Of a stretch of DNA of 64,000 nt, positions 32,801 to 36,124 are shown piece by piece. The DNA is from Dendrophyllia cribrosa. Taxonomy: Eukaryota > Cnidaria > Anthozoa > Scleractinia > Dendrophylliidae. The translations under genes and the position numbers were made by a program. The notes under the pieces were generated by a model, which had not been told where the DNA came from, did not search any database, and was given only the letters and a program-made list of their open reading frames with translations. Within the stretch, counting starts at the first letter, position 1; each line of letters starts with the position of its first letter. The stretch is taken from positions 42,774,587 through 42,838,586 of the forward strand of contig JAJLRJ010000005.1 in NCBI GenBank assembly GCA_024195265.1. Reading direction: 5' to 3'.

Positions 32801-32823
32801 TCAAGAAACCTCGAGGAGACTAA
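1..32823 (+). CDS. ATP8A: ATP8A-type phospholipid flippase (P4-ATPase), 3' 39 coding exons
   Basis: P4-ATPases flip phosphatidylserine and phosphatidylethanolamine to the cytosolic leaflet, usually with a CDC50/TMEM30 partner, at Golgi, endosome and plasma membranes. Exons read from the sequence: 1-59, 305-358, 451-524, 2182-2252, 2359-2399, 3206-3332, 3424-3462, 4194-4285, 4604-4639, 4945-5022, 5680-5768, 5964-6021, 9518-9632, 9907-9989, 10460-10509, 11057-11126, 11513-11597, 12923-13062, 13796-13843, 14153-14243, 14729-14793, 15141-15218, 15360-15389, 16321-16403, 16969-17077, 17317-17394, 18129-18239, 18752-18826, 20687-20809, 24752-24830, 24998-25059, 28188-28244, 28350-28457, 29131-29219, 29515-29575, 30336-30379, 31382-31440, 31594-31637, 32770-32823. 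Every junction is AG/GT and the phases chain without a stop, giving 968 residues. Vertebrate ATP8A proteins are about 1150-1160 residues, so the N-terminus with TM1-2 lies left of the window. ATP8A1/2 rather than ATP8B is indicated by the NSS/NST loop, the TM4 PISL and the C-terminal GFAFSQ motif. Paralogue assignment is inference. Confidence 0.96.
1323..1614. mobile_element. Foldback MITE in intron 3
   Basis: Ends are inverted copies: TTTCACTTCTGGTGGGGTAC on the left and GTATCCCACCAGAAGTGAAA on the right. Pairing continues inward (the GACTGGGGATAGT region and AACTATCCCCAGTCTC, then GGTTCCTCAGTTGTTTTGGTGTGC and its complement near 1490-1525). About 290 bp, no coding capacity. Short ORFs across it are palindrome artefacts. 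Confidence 0.75.
1903..2100. mobile_element. Short MITE with CAGGGCTGTCAT termini
   Basis: About 198 bp bounded by CAGGGCTGTCAT and its inverted copy ATGACAGCCCTG. The interior matches, in opposite orientation, the stretch 6118-6285 in intron 12 (shared GCTGGC, CTTGTTG and AAAGTAACCAATCATAAAG-like segments). This indicates a dispersed family. CAGGG ends suggest a hAT-type element, but I could not find an 8-bp target duplication. Confidence 0.55.
2844..2905 (+). repeat. 16-bp minisatellite, about 3-4 copies
   Basis: CAGTTCTCCTCTCCCC is repeated head to tail in intron 5. The surrounding DNA up to about 3160 also carries a stretch (CTAGCATCTCATCCAGGGGG, 3089 onward) that I remember as common in coral non-coding DNA. 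That recollection is unverified. Confidence 0.6.
3206..4639 (+). CDS. ATP8A: ATP8A exons 6-9: TM3, exoplasmic loop and TM4 (PISL)
   Basis: Exon 3206-3332 starts with NST and carries TM3 ([17 protein letters not shown]). Exon 3424-3462 encodes the short loop with DTDWYLGY. Exon 4194-4285 holds TM4 with PISL at residues 177-180; the isoleucine of this motif is the hydrophobic gate residue in ATP8A2-type flippases. Exon 4604-4639 is a 36-nt micro-exon ([12 protein letters not shown]) that finishes TM4. These residues match known ATP8A proteins almost position for position. Confidence 0.94.
3666..3745. repeat. Short perfect-stem hairpin element in intron 7
   Basis: GAGTGGAATCTGATCCTCGC and CAGTGTGCTAT pair with ATAGCACACTG and GCGAGCATCAAATTTCACTC after a loop of about 20 bases. 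It is probably a very short MITE remnant; no gene is present. Confidence 0.6.
4945..6021 (+). CDS. ATP8A: ATP8A exons 10-12: phosphorylation site DKTGT
   Basis: Exon 4945-5022 gives DIDMYY followed by the invariant [12 protein letters not shown]. Exon 5680-5768 contains FSDKTGTLT; the aspartate at visible residue 230 is the one phosphorylated by ATP. Exon 5964-6021 ([20 protein letters not shown]) begins the nucleotide-binding domain. Compared with vertebrate ATP8A1, about 20 residues seem absent between the GGISY stretch and this exon. Either the loop is naturally short here or a small exon in the 5769-5963 intron is used in some transcripts; I see no clear candidate. Confidence 0.94.
5023..5679 (+). 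other. Intron 10: G/T-rich, no recognised element
   Basis: The sense strand is strongly G/T-rich (many GGGG and TTTGGTT runs) with little A. No inverted ends, tandem array or coding similarity was seen. The ORFs here lack support. Confidence 0.5.
6118..6285. repeat. Diverged copy of the 1903-2100 repeat family
   Basis: It starts ACAGGGTTGTCATTAACAGC and runs through GGCTGGCTTCTTCAAAGC. Segments match the 1903-2100 element read on the opposite strand. The right-hand end is not preserved; the TTAA-flanked mini-element at 6284 abuts it. Confidence 0.45.
6284..6400. mobile_element. 109-bp TTAA-flanked hairpin MITE
   Basis: TTAA at 6284-6287 and at 6397-6400 flank a foldback with ends AGGCCCAGTATTGGCCATTA and, inverted, TAATGGACAATACTGGGTCT. 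The inverted ends extend about 27 bp. TTAA duplication is the mark of piggyBac-type transposition. Its right TTAA is also the left TTAA of the next element. Confidence 0.7.
6397..7421 (+). mobile_element. piggyBac-like non-autonomous element, copy A
   Basis: Element body 6401-7417 (1017 bp) lies between TTAA duplications at 6397-6400 and 7418-7421. Termini are CCCATTCACACCTGA and, inverted, TCAGGTGTCAATGGG, with one mismatch. Two overlapping ORFs (6665-7018 minus, 117 codons; 6699-7034 plus, 111 codons) have no recognisable transposase motif. I do not call them genes, though they are unbroken in both copies. Near its right end a 9-base GGTTACGGGC-type motif is doubled. Confidence 0.85.
7770..7880 (+). 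repeat. Degenerate CCCTAA-rich tract
   Basis: Irregular ACCCTAA and CCCTAGA words are spread over about 110 bp between the two piggyBac-like copies. They are not a clean telomeric array. Confidence 0.4.
7922..8940 (+). mobile_element. piggyBac-like non-autonomous element, copy B
   Basis: Body 7926-8936 (1011 bp) with TTAA at 7922-7925 and 8937-8940. By eye it matches copy A over its full length apart from a 6-bp deletion (the AATTAT next to TCAATAATTATTTG in A) and one substitution (CTCACAACTG in A, CTCAGAACTG in B). Flanking sequences differ, so this is an independent insertion in the same orientation, not a segmental duplication. Confidence 0.85.
9518..13062 (+). CDS. ATP8A: ATP8A exons 13-18: nucleotide-binding (N) domain
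   Basis: Exons 9518-9632, 9907-9989, 10460-10509, 11057-11126, 11513-11597 and 12923-13062. Visible landmarks are the [11 protein letters not shown] stretch, YQAASPDEGALV, LNVLEF, RKRMSV and the ATP-binding KGA (residues 376-378). After these comes GLRTLC(I)A and a helix-rich tail ending [15 protein letters not shown]. All are in the order expected for the P4 N domain. Introns here contain a TTAA-flanked MITE (10643-10936), a TAA microsatellite and a mariner-like element (11820-12630). Confidence 0.94.
10639..10940. mobile_element. TTAA-flanked MITE with internal 100-bp duplication
   Basis: TTAA at 10639-10642 and 10937-10940; ends CCCTTTCACTCCCAGAG and, inverted, CTTGGGAGTGAAAGGG. Inside, a block of about 105 bp (TCTAACTTTTSAGTCTGTG onward to GCATGGTACCATT) is present twice in tandem. 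The related array at 16500-16880 carries the same block in reverse orientation. The frames across it are repeat artefacts. Confidence 0.8.
11782..11820 (+). repeat. (TAA)n microsatellite
   Basis: About 12-13 uninterrupted TAA/AAT units directly abut the left end of the mariner-like element at 11820. Confidence 0.95.
11820..12630. mobile_element. Tc1/mariner-like non-autonomous element, 0.8 kb
   Basis: TA dinucleotides flank termini CAGTCAAACCTGTATATAAC and, inverted, GTTATATACAGGTTCGACTG. Subterminal GTGGCCGCTTAATA-type words recur near the right end (12484-12606), and the left end has GGCCACTTAATACAGGTGGT. The middle is AT-rich without a transposase ORF. Shorter relatives lie at 32210-32382 and 58011-58196. 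Confidence 0.75.
13100..13697. mobile_element. 600-bp long-arm foldback element, interrupted
   Basis: Left arm starting CTTTACAGGGAACCTCCATTG is matched by an inverted right arm ending CAATGGAGGTTCCCTTTAAAG. Complementarity runs for about 200 bp per arm, including AAATTGTTGGAAATAAAGTC, GCAGGTGCAAATATAATTTT and the GC-rich CCCGCGCGCCGCCATTTT segment. A second element (13299-13454) sits in the centre. Confidence 0.8.
13299..13454. mobile_element. TA-flanked MITE nested in the 13100 foldback
   Basis: Ends TAGAGCGTTTTCACTCACGT and, inverted, GTCAAGTGAAAACGCTCTA, with TA at both borders. It contains ACACCAATATGGCGGC. A relative with the same CTCACGTGACC end and ACACCAATATGGCCGCC interior is at 62055-62214. 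Confidence 0.7.
13796..15389 (+). CDS. ATP8A: ATP8A exons 19-23: hinge and P-domain core (TGD)
   Basis: Exons 13796-13843 ([12 protein letters not shown]), 14153-14243, 14729-14793, 15141-15218 and a 30-nt exon 15360-15389 ([10 protein letters not shown]). The TGDK motif at residues 489-492 is the P-domain Mg/ATP-handling signature, and ETAINIGYACRLL follows directly as in other P4-ATPases. The segment around [17 protein letters not shown] is a variable surface loop with no expected conservation. Confidence 0.93.
15914..16205 (+). repeat. 28-bp minisatellite in intron 23, about 10 copies
   Basis: The unit TAACCTGTACCAAGCGCGGG followed by AAAACACA repeats every 28 bp with few substitutions. 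Because 28 is not a multiple of three, long open frames exist in all three minus frames (for example 15816-16229). These are artefacts of the repeat. Confidence 0.93.
16321..17394 (+). CDS. ATP8A: ATP8A exons 24-26: P-domain end with GDGAND
   Basis: Exon 16321-16403 ends in the near-invariant [11 protein letters not shown], with its last codon split. Exon 16969-17077 contains [11 protein letters not shown] and the Mg-binding GDGAND at residues 611-616, followed by VGMIQ. Exon 17317-17394 gives [25 protein letters not shown]. Together these complete the phosphorylation domain. The preceding intron carries an array of 105-bp repeats. Confidence 0.95.
16500..16885 (+). repeat. About 105-bp tandem repeat, 3 copies, in intron 24
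   Basis: Blocks starting AGTACTGCTCARTAGCTTTC, then TTTGAATGGTCACACTTTAGG and TTAGAACCACCTTGTACAGC, occur three times. This is the reverse complement of the block duplicated inside the TTAA element at 10639-10940, so the array probably derives from that family. Confidence 0.8.
17711..18003. mobile_element. MITE with AACTCGTGAAAACGCG termini, copy 1
   Basis: The left end (TTTCTAACTCGTGAAAACGC) and inverted right end (GTTTTCACGAGTTAGC) bracket a G-rich centre containing GGGAGGGGAGGGTGG. A second copy lies at 32387-32628, sharing ACATTGAGCCCGC, GCAATGGTCACCTGCCTTAC and the GGGAGGGGAGGG core. The element lies in intron 26. Confidence 0.7.
18129..20809 (+). CDS. ATP8A: ATP8A exons 27-29: TM5, TM6 and connecting loops
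   Basis: Exon 18129-18239 begins [16 protein letters not shown] and carries TM5 with the YKN motif; the lysine at residue 676 corresponds to the phospholipid-sensing TM5 lysine of ATP8A2. Exon 18752-18826 ([17 protein letters not shown]) and exon 20687-20809 ([15 protein letters not shown], then [16 protein letters not shown]) give TM6 and the loop to TM7. Intron 28 is 1.86 kb and holds three separate foldback elements. Confidence 0.94.
18896..19558. mobile_element. TTAA-flanked MITE (GGTGATTCC ends)
   Basis: TTAA at 18896-18899 and 19555-19558; 9-bp inverted ends GGTGATTCC / GGAATCACC; body 655 bp. The phrase GGGGTCACCGTGCTC occurs twice inside (about 19000 and 19380). No ORF of note. Confidence 0.7.
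19559..19832. mobile_element. MITE with 30-bp inverted ends
   Basis: Left AATGCCAGAAACCCATAAGT followed by GGGTTGAAACGTG; right CACGTTTCAACCC followed by ACTTATGGGTTTCTGGTAAT. It lies immediately adjacent to the preceding TTAA element. Confidence 0.8.
19850..20280 (+). repeat. Dispersed repeat, copy 1 (others at 60928 and 61231)
   Basis: About 430 bp starting TTCATTGTTCTGCGGCAATG and ending TATCCTTCTTATGCGG. It is nearly identical to 61231-61630 and less so to 60928-61228. Shared text includes GAAGGAGCTGATGGTTCATA, GTTCGTGCTTAACCAATCAG and CATGTTGTGCGATTGGG. No inverted ends were identified. Confidence 0.85.
20322..20552. mobile_element. MITE with 50-bp inverted ends rich in GTACGA
   Basis: The left arm carries GAATACGAGTACGAGATTGA then GTACGAGTACGACTTTT. 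The right arm is its complement, ending ATTTAAAGTCCCCTA. The GAGTACGA word repeats within each arm. Confidence 0.8.
20935..22680. mobile_element. Putative 1.7-kb TIR element inserted in satellite DNA
   Basis: The left end ACTTGGGCGTAGCG and an inverted ACGACGCCCAAGT at about 22667 suggest terminal inverted repeats. To its left, 20911-20934 is an isolated piece of the 23105-24070 satellite (GGCTAAACGTTCCAACA), implying the insertion split that satellite. ORFs inside (21320-21595, 22443-22661) have no recognisable domain. Exact borders are uncertain because short ACCTTATT words also flank the composite (20937 and 23097). Confidence 0.4.
22696..23105. mobile_element. MITE with TTCTTACTAAATTTCGCGC ends
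   Basis: TTCTTACTAAATTTCGCGCG near 22701 is mirrored by GCGCGAAAATTAGTAAGAA near 23080. TCGCGAAA and its complement recur in the interior (22740, 22775, 23045, 23075). Confidence 0.6.
23105..24072 (+). repeat. Satellite of about 55-65 bp units with a 240-bp higher-order repeat
   Basis: The unit is GTTGGATGGCATCGTTGGAC GCGCGGCTAAACGTTCCAAC ATTGTTGTTCAACATTTG, with and without a TTAATG linker. Blocks 23521-23760 and 23761-24000 are almost identical, showing amplification of four-unit blocks. The 181-codon frame 23527-24072 and the mirrored minus frames are products of the repeat, not genes. The array lies in intron 29. Confidence 0.92.
24189..24350 (+). repeat. Fragment of a TTAA-type repeat family
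   Basis: TTAA followed by AGGGGCTCTGTCACC; shares TTCAAATTATTCTACTAGTG and GGCTGCAGATGGCCAGGATG with 31675-32050 and, reversed, with 58597-59063. The right end is not preserved. Confidence 0.6.
24752..29219 (+). CDS. ATP8A: ATP8A exons 30-34: TM7-TM10
   Basis: Exons 24752-24830 (TM7), 24998-25059, 28188-28244 (TM8, [13 protein letters not shown]), 28350-28457 (TM9, [18 protein letters not shown]) and 29131-29219 (TM10, [20 protein letters not shown]). The phases are continuous. Intron 31 (25060-28187) is enlarged by a LINE insertion and a tRNA-derived SINE-like repeat. The last 9 nt of exon 31 and its donor site are tandemly repeated inside the intron. Confidence 0.94.
25393..26776 (-). pseudogene. 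LINE ORF2 C-terminal part in two shifted frames
   Basis: Two minus frames (25904-26776, 290 codons; 25393-25914, 173 codons) continue ORF2 after frameshifts at about 26785 and 25910. The first has the thumb-like segment [19 protein letters not shown] and [17 protein letters not shown], with LRAPSIETM. The second has [18 protein letters not shown] and a Cys/His stretch C-x2-C...H-x4-C-H, typical of the C-terminal zinc-knuckle region of L1/Tx1 elements. The ORF ends at TAG at 25393, shortly before the A-rich tail. Confidence 0.85.
26773..27766 (-). pseudogene. LINE ORF2: reverse transcriptase domain, 5'-truncated
   Basis: The minus frame reads through the fingers and palm of a non-LTR reverse transcriptase: [44 protein letters not shown] (first catalytic Asp), [14 protein letters not shown] and FADDTTLF (catalytic Asp pair), then [16 protein letters not shown]. 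The reading frame runs beyond 27766 into host DNA (to 27801), so the apparent start is not real. It breaks near 26785 at a run of T (A on the coding strand), after which the same protein continues in another frame. Clade assignment to L1/Tx1 is from motif style. Confidence 0.9.
27852..27866 (+). repeat. Third copy of the exon-31 splice-donor region
   Basis: GTTTACACGGTATGTTCACA repeats the exon 31 end and donor (25051-25065). A second copy, with the GT changed to AT, is at 25132 and again at 27774 because it lies inside the LINE target duplication. The unit is about 80 bp and includes ATTAGTAAACTGGTTTTGTT. Confidence 0.8.
27884..28110 (+). mobile_element. tRNA-derived SINE-like repeat
   Basis: An A-box-like TTAGCTCAAATGGTAGAGCG and a B-box GTTCGAATCCC are spaced as in a tRNA (27891-27950), with a possible anticodon loop CTGCTGA. 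The acceptor arm does not pair well, so it is not a working tRNA gene. The following 150 bp (AACACTCAAAGTCTTAAAAC onward) resembles the tail of SINEs I remember as frequent in coral genomes (unverified). The end of the element is a guess. Confidence 0.5.
28490..28650 (+). repeat. Degenerate 16-bp minisatellite (GGGTCAATATGGGCCA)
   Basis: Variants of GGTCAATATGGGCCAGTA recur about ten times in intron 33. Further isolated units occur at 28950-29000, on the far side of two inserted hairpin elements, suggesting that those split an older array. Confidence 0.8.
28657..28834. mobile_element. MITE with TTAGTATAAATCTACTAG termini
   Basis: The left end TTAGTATAAATCTACTAG(C)GTTC is mirrored by GAACGTCTAGTAGATTTATA CTAA. 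The interior contains a further short inverted pair around CTACTCACTATC / GTGAGTAG. Confidence 0.75.
28846..28942. repeat. Hairpin repeat with GATTTCTATCGCGTGATAG stem
   Basis: TAGATTATTCGCTCTTGATT TCTATCGCGTGATAGTTG pairs with the inverted CAACTATCAC...GCGATAGAAATCTCGAGC TCATAATCTA around a GGGCTTCGCCC loop stem. About 97 bp. Confidence 0.75.
29515..32823 (+). CDS. ATP8A: ATP8A exons 35-39: cytosolic C-terminal regulatory tail and stop
   Basis: Exons 29515-29575, 30336-30379, 31382-31440, 31594-31637 and 32770-32823. The tail starts [21 protein letters not shown] and contains GFAFSQEE at residues 938-945, the conserved autoinhibitory motif that docks between the N and A/P domains in ATP8A proteins. 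It ends with an [10 protein letters not shown] stretch resembling the vertebrate EVIRAYDTT, then KKPRGD and TAA at 32821. Part of the vertebrate linker between the coiled tail and GFAFSQ appears shorter here. Confidence 0.93.
29630..30270 (+). repeat. 75-bp pyrimidine-rich minisatellite, 8-9 copies
   Basis: Units of TTTATCTCRCGTTCTCTTTA CATTGAGTTTGCGCTCTTTT TGCGCNCCCTCRAGGTCTCC TTGCGTTTTTTGC repeat at 75-bp spacing (29641, 29716, 29791, 29865, 29940, 30006, 30081, 30193). They include a run of over 20 C at about 30117. The 150-codon frames here (29822-30286, 29896-30357) reflect the repeat. The array lies in intron 35. Confidence 0.92.
30688..31037 (-). mobile_element. Foldback element with tRNA-like core, copy 1
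   Basis: Outer inverted arms GTGACTAGAATGGAAACTTC... and ...CCATTCTAGTCAC (about 38 bp) enclose an inner inverted pair (ACTTATTGAGAATCATATAA C / GTTATATAAGTGTCAATAAG). The core, read on the minus strand, is about 85% like that of 47014-47349 by eye. It includes AGAAGCTAGGTGGTAC and a B-box-like ATTCAGTCCTGAGTGGGG. The element lies in intron 36. Confidence 0.75.
31675..32050 (+). repeat. Second copy of the TTAA-AGGGGC repeat family
   Basis: Starts TTAA AGGGGCTTCCTAACC and later matches 24189-24350 (TTCAAATTATTCTACTAGTG, TTGGGCTGCAGATGGCCAGG). A segment at about 31760-31890 absent from the other copies suggests a later insertion. It lies in intron 38. Confidence 0.6.
32210..32382. mobile_element. 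Tc1/mariner-like MITE with AAGCGGTCAC subterminal repeats
   Basis: TA-flanked, ends CAGTTGAACCTGTATTAAGC and inverted TTTGAGGTTTGACTG. ATTAAGCGGTCAC occurs three to four times inside. Close relative of 58011-58196 and of the larger 11820-12630 element. Confidence 0.8.
32387..32628. mobile_element. MITE with AACTCGTGAA termini, copy 2
   Basis: TTTTAACTCGTGAATACGCG at the left and inverted TATTCACGAGTTGGCTC at the right; interior as in 17711-18003. It directly abuts the mariner-like MITE and lies 130 bp before the last coding exon. Confidence 0.7.
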
Positions 32824-33115
32824 AACAGTGCACATTTTCTTCGTTTCCTCCCTAAAGGTGACGTAATACGGGCAATAAAATCGTACAACTTGTCGCGCAA
32901 CAATGTCGCGTTGCAGGTTGATGTAACTTGTATCACCACCTACGCGCGCAAAAATTTTTCATGTTGCAGAAAGTTGACGTCGCTTCAACTTTTTGCAACA
33001 TGAACATTTGTTGCGCGCGTAGGAGGCAGGACGCGCAACAAACAATGTCAACTTACAACACAACATTGATGCACGACAAGTTGCAGGGAAATGTTGTCCG
33101 TATTACTTCGCCTTA
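32824..33115 (+). other. Presumed flippase 3' UTR occupied by a foldback MITE
   Basis: Starting 31 bp after the TAA stop, AAGGTGACGTAATACGGGCA (32855) pairs with the inverted TGTCCGTATTACTTCGCCTT (ending 33114). Inner arms around CTACGCGCGCAA / TTGCGCGCGTAG and TTTTCATGTTGCA / TGCAACATGAA also pair, so nearly the whole 260 bp folds back. A possible AATAAA is at 32874, inside the left arm. Whether the mature mRNA includes the element is unknown. Confidence 0.7.
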
Positions 33116-34350
33116 AACCTTTTGAGTTGTAAAAAGTTATTTTGGTGTTATTATTTTTCATATAAAAGTTTATATTATTTAAACAACGATTCGCACGATT
33201 TTCGTTAAAGAAGAAATTGGATGATCCTGAAAAACTAGGAAATACGAATTTGAAATTTAAATTTACAACATAGAGAGCAATCTCTATATAGTAATTAAAT
33301 TTATATAGATTGTGTTTAGTGTGGGGTAGATGACCCGCTTTTGGTCGGAGAGATTTTAGTTCAATTTATTTCACTACATTTTGTTTCATTACAGAAACTT
33401 TACAACGGCCTGTTGTAGGCGCTAAGGAAAAAAGAAAAAAATTGTGAGAGTTGCGGAGGAAAAAAATGCGTGCGAGAGAGCTAACTTAAACGCTCTGTCT
33501 CTGTCTTTCAGCATGCAATAAGGTGTTCTGACTCACCGCATTTTCTTTACTTCTCGCCATGTGAACTCATGGAACAGGTTAACATAACATAAGTTATGAC
33601 CAGCTATACTCACAAGTTTGGAAAGTATTTTCGTCATTGGCTTTGTATTTATCCATAGAATAGAATAATTTAAATAATTTACAAGGAAAAAGTGGCGGGG
33701 AGACCGAAAAGAAGCTACAAAGCTTGTACGTGTTTCGGTACAACTTAGAATAAAACTTACAGCAACAGAAAAAAAAACTAGATGGGATAGAAAACGGAAT
33801 AAGACGCGTTTCTCAGCGGTACGTTGCTAAGTGACGTGATGTTGGTTATGACTACAAGTTGACGTGTAGTTTTTCGGTGTACTCGTTCTAGCAACCGCGA
33901 CAGCAACGACAAGGAAAACGTCATTGTAAAAAAGAATTCGCACTCTTTTAAATTACTTTACAATTGTTCCAATTTGTTGAATTTGTCTGATGTGAGTGAA
34001 TTGTCCAGGAGCTGAATTCATAGTGACGGCTTTCAAGTTCAAATAGAGAAAGAAAAATTGACCGTCGTGTGTTCACGTTATCTACAAAACATACAATTTG
34101 ATCATTTGACGTTGTTATTTTGCAGGGATCTGTTAAAAACTGTACCAAATGTAAAGCGCACGTGCAGAGGCATTGTTTTTGCTCATCAAAACTATTTTGT
34201 GCCGTTCTCGCTGCCATTGACGTCGTGGTTGCTTGAGCTCCTTACTACCTCGTTTATTCTTTTGCGTGTCTTTTTGCAAGGATTATCTGCCAAAACTGAA
34301 TCTGTCTCAATCTGTGATGGCTGAATTTATTTTTACTTATATCTTAAGTC
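33116..34350. other. AT-rich intergenic or 3' UTR, no recognised element
   Basis: No inverted ends, tandem arrays or coding similarity found. The ORFs at 33948-34217 and 34058-34324 overlap on opposite strands and show no domain. Further AATAAA-like signals occur (about 33750), so the flippase 3' UTR could extend here. Confidence 0.4.
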
Positions 34351-34604
34351 TAAGGGCCGATTTACACGGTACAACTTTGTTGCATGCGACACGCGTACGG
34401 CTTGCTTACGACATGACTTGAGTTGATTTACACGGAGTAATTTGTGTTGTAAGCATGTCGTAAGCATGTTTTAAGCGTGTCGCATGCGACAAAGTTGTAC
34501 CGTGTAAGGGGGTGTTTACAAGCCATAAGAGGGAACCGGAGTGAACTCACCCCGGCGCGAAAGTCGCCCCGGTGTCATGTAAACACCCCCTTAATCGGCC
34601 CTAA
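34351..34604. mobile_element. Harbinger-like MITE with another MITE nested in it
   Basis: TAA at 34351-34353 and 34602-34604 flank GGGCCGATTTACACGGTACA...; the inverted right arm is TTGTACCGTGTAA and ATCGGCCC, split by a second element at about 34507-34592. That inner element has GGGGGTGTTTACA / TGTAAACACCCCC ends. TAA duplications and G-rich ends suggest PIF/Harbinger-type transposition for both (inference). Confidence 0.75.
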
Positions 34605-35089
34605 TAAGTTAAAGGTTTGTGACTAGGAAGTCGCCGATATTTTATTTTTATAATCTTTTATGAATGTGACTTTTCACATTTTCCAAAATTTACTCCATTT
34701 TCGTTTTTCATCACTGGTTGTAATCGATCACATGTTAACTCTTCTCTCTGTATTGCTTTCGTTTTATATTTTTTTTTATGAAAAAATTTCCCGTGCACCT
34801 ACAGTAAACTGCACCTAAATTAAATGTTAAATTCCTTCTTTGAATTACGTTCGCAATTAAAAAAATTTGGTTGATGTGAATTTCGTTGTGTGGAGGTTAG
34901 AATGAAATGAGTATTGTAACTACGTTTACCACTGGCCGGTAATTAAAGCAAAGAATATAATATTGAAGCCGGTACAATTCAATTAAAAATATATCTCTAA
35001 TGGACTGTGTGGACAATAAATGAAGTAAACAGTAGCATTTTACGTCTGATTTTTGTACTTTTGAGATCATACAAAGCATCTAAGAGGAT

Positions 35090-35160
35090 AGATGAGGGGG
35101 GATAAGGGGGGGGAGGGAGGGGGTGGGGCGGAGTAAGGGGGGGGGACGTCCAGAGCTCCA
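35090..35160 (-). repeat. G-rich low-complexity tract
   Basis: GGGGGGATAAGGGGGGGGAG GGAGGGGGTG and further G runs; four or more runs close together could form a G-quadruplex on the plus strand. Confidence 0.7.
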
Positions 35161-35334
35161 AACCCTTAGAAATACGATAAAATATAGGGGTCAGGTATTT
35201 GTGAAATTTAGAAAAATAAGAAATATTCACGATTTAATGAGCTCAAAAGGCTCCCCTTGTATTTTTGAAAAATAAGGCTAATTTTTGCTAATTAACAAAT
35301 TTCTATTATAATATTCAGAGAATATTTGCTTCGT

Positions 35335-35440
35335 TTCTATAAGAGCTGTAGCCTTGAAAGTTGCAAATAATGATCACGTGGTCACACTATCTGACCCTCA
35401 TAAAATTAGCACTCAAATTCCAATGGGCGCTTACAGAGAG
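35335..35440 (+). repeat. Fragment of a dispersed repeat shared with 61790-61870
   Basis: GAGCTGTAGCCTTGAAAGTT GCAAATAATGATCACGTGGTCAC closely matches 61800-61850 (GAGCTGAAGCCTTGAAAGTT...). Neighbouring GTTCAACAGGGATTACTGCC at 37203 matches 61741 onward, so three scattered pieces belong to one family. Confidence 0.6.
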
Positions 35441-35721
35441 TCCTTACAGACGTCTTAACAGTGTTATGTAAGGGTTATTTTTAGGCAACTAATCTACGAG
35501 GTGCCTAAAAATAACCGACTTATATTCCACATGGGCGAGGTTGACTCCCCAGTGACAGACACGCTTTTATGCAATGCATATATCGGAATGCCTTTGTATG
35601 TGTGGAGAACAATAGAATAAAAATGCTGGACGTACGCACTGGGATTTCGACGTGGTAAATTCGTACAGAACAAACATGTTTGCGTCGTGTCTGAGCTTTA
35701 TTCACTCCAACATTAGAAGAC

Positions 35722-35895
35722 ATGAGTGACTCAGAAGACGACTTGTCTCTTACTCAGAACAGTTTCAGTGGTTCGTTAAATGTAAGCAGTAAGCTAGACG
35801 AGAAGCAAGCGACTGAACAGCCTCGAGGTGCTTATGATAACGTGCAGTTTAGCGTTGCAGAAGTGAGTGAGGGGTTGTTCGAAGATGCCGAGTAA
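35722..35895 (+). CDS. Hypothetical acidic 57-residue ORF
   Basis: The ATG at 35722 opens an acidic, serine-rich frame (MSDSEDDLSLTQNSFSGS...) that stops at 35893. The same frame resumes after the stop with CQDISAVCNKIEEI and stops at 35980, which looks like the broken N-terminus of a longer protein. I do not recognise it. Acidic DSEDDL-type N-termini are common in proteins of repetitive elements in cnidarians, but that is only an impression. It may be non-functional. Confidence 0.3.
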   Translation: MSDSEDDLSLTQNSFSGSLNVSSKLDEKQATEQPRGAYDNVQFSVAEVSEGLFEDAE

Positions 35896-36124
35896 TGTCA
35901 AGATATCTCAGCAGTTTGTAACAAGATAGAGGAGATTAATGACGATGGCAAGAAGTTAAGGGAACAAAGACTCATTTTTAAATGAGCCAGAAGCGAAGAA
36001 AGGTAAAGTAGAATCCAGTATTTCGGAACGATCATCGTCTGTGTTCAATTTAACAAATTGCTCGGTTGTGTTCAATTGGTGACAAATTTTTCTTGCTTTG
36101 ATGTTATTTTTGTTTGAAACTTTG

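Noticed and set aside
34058..34324. 88-codon ORF downstream of the flippase
   Set aside because: No codon bias, domain or splice context; overlaps an equally long antisense ORF.
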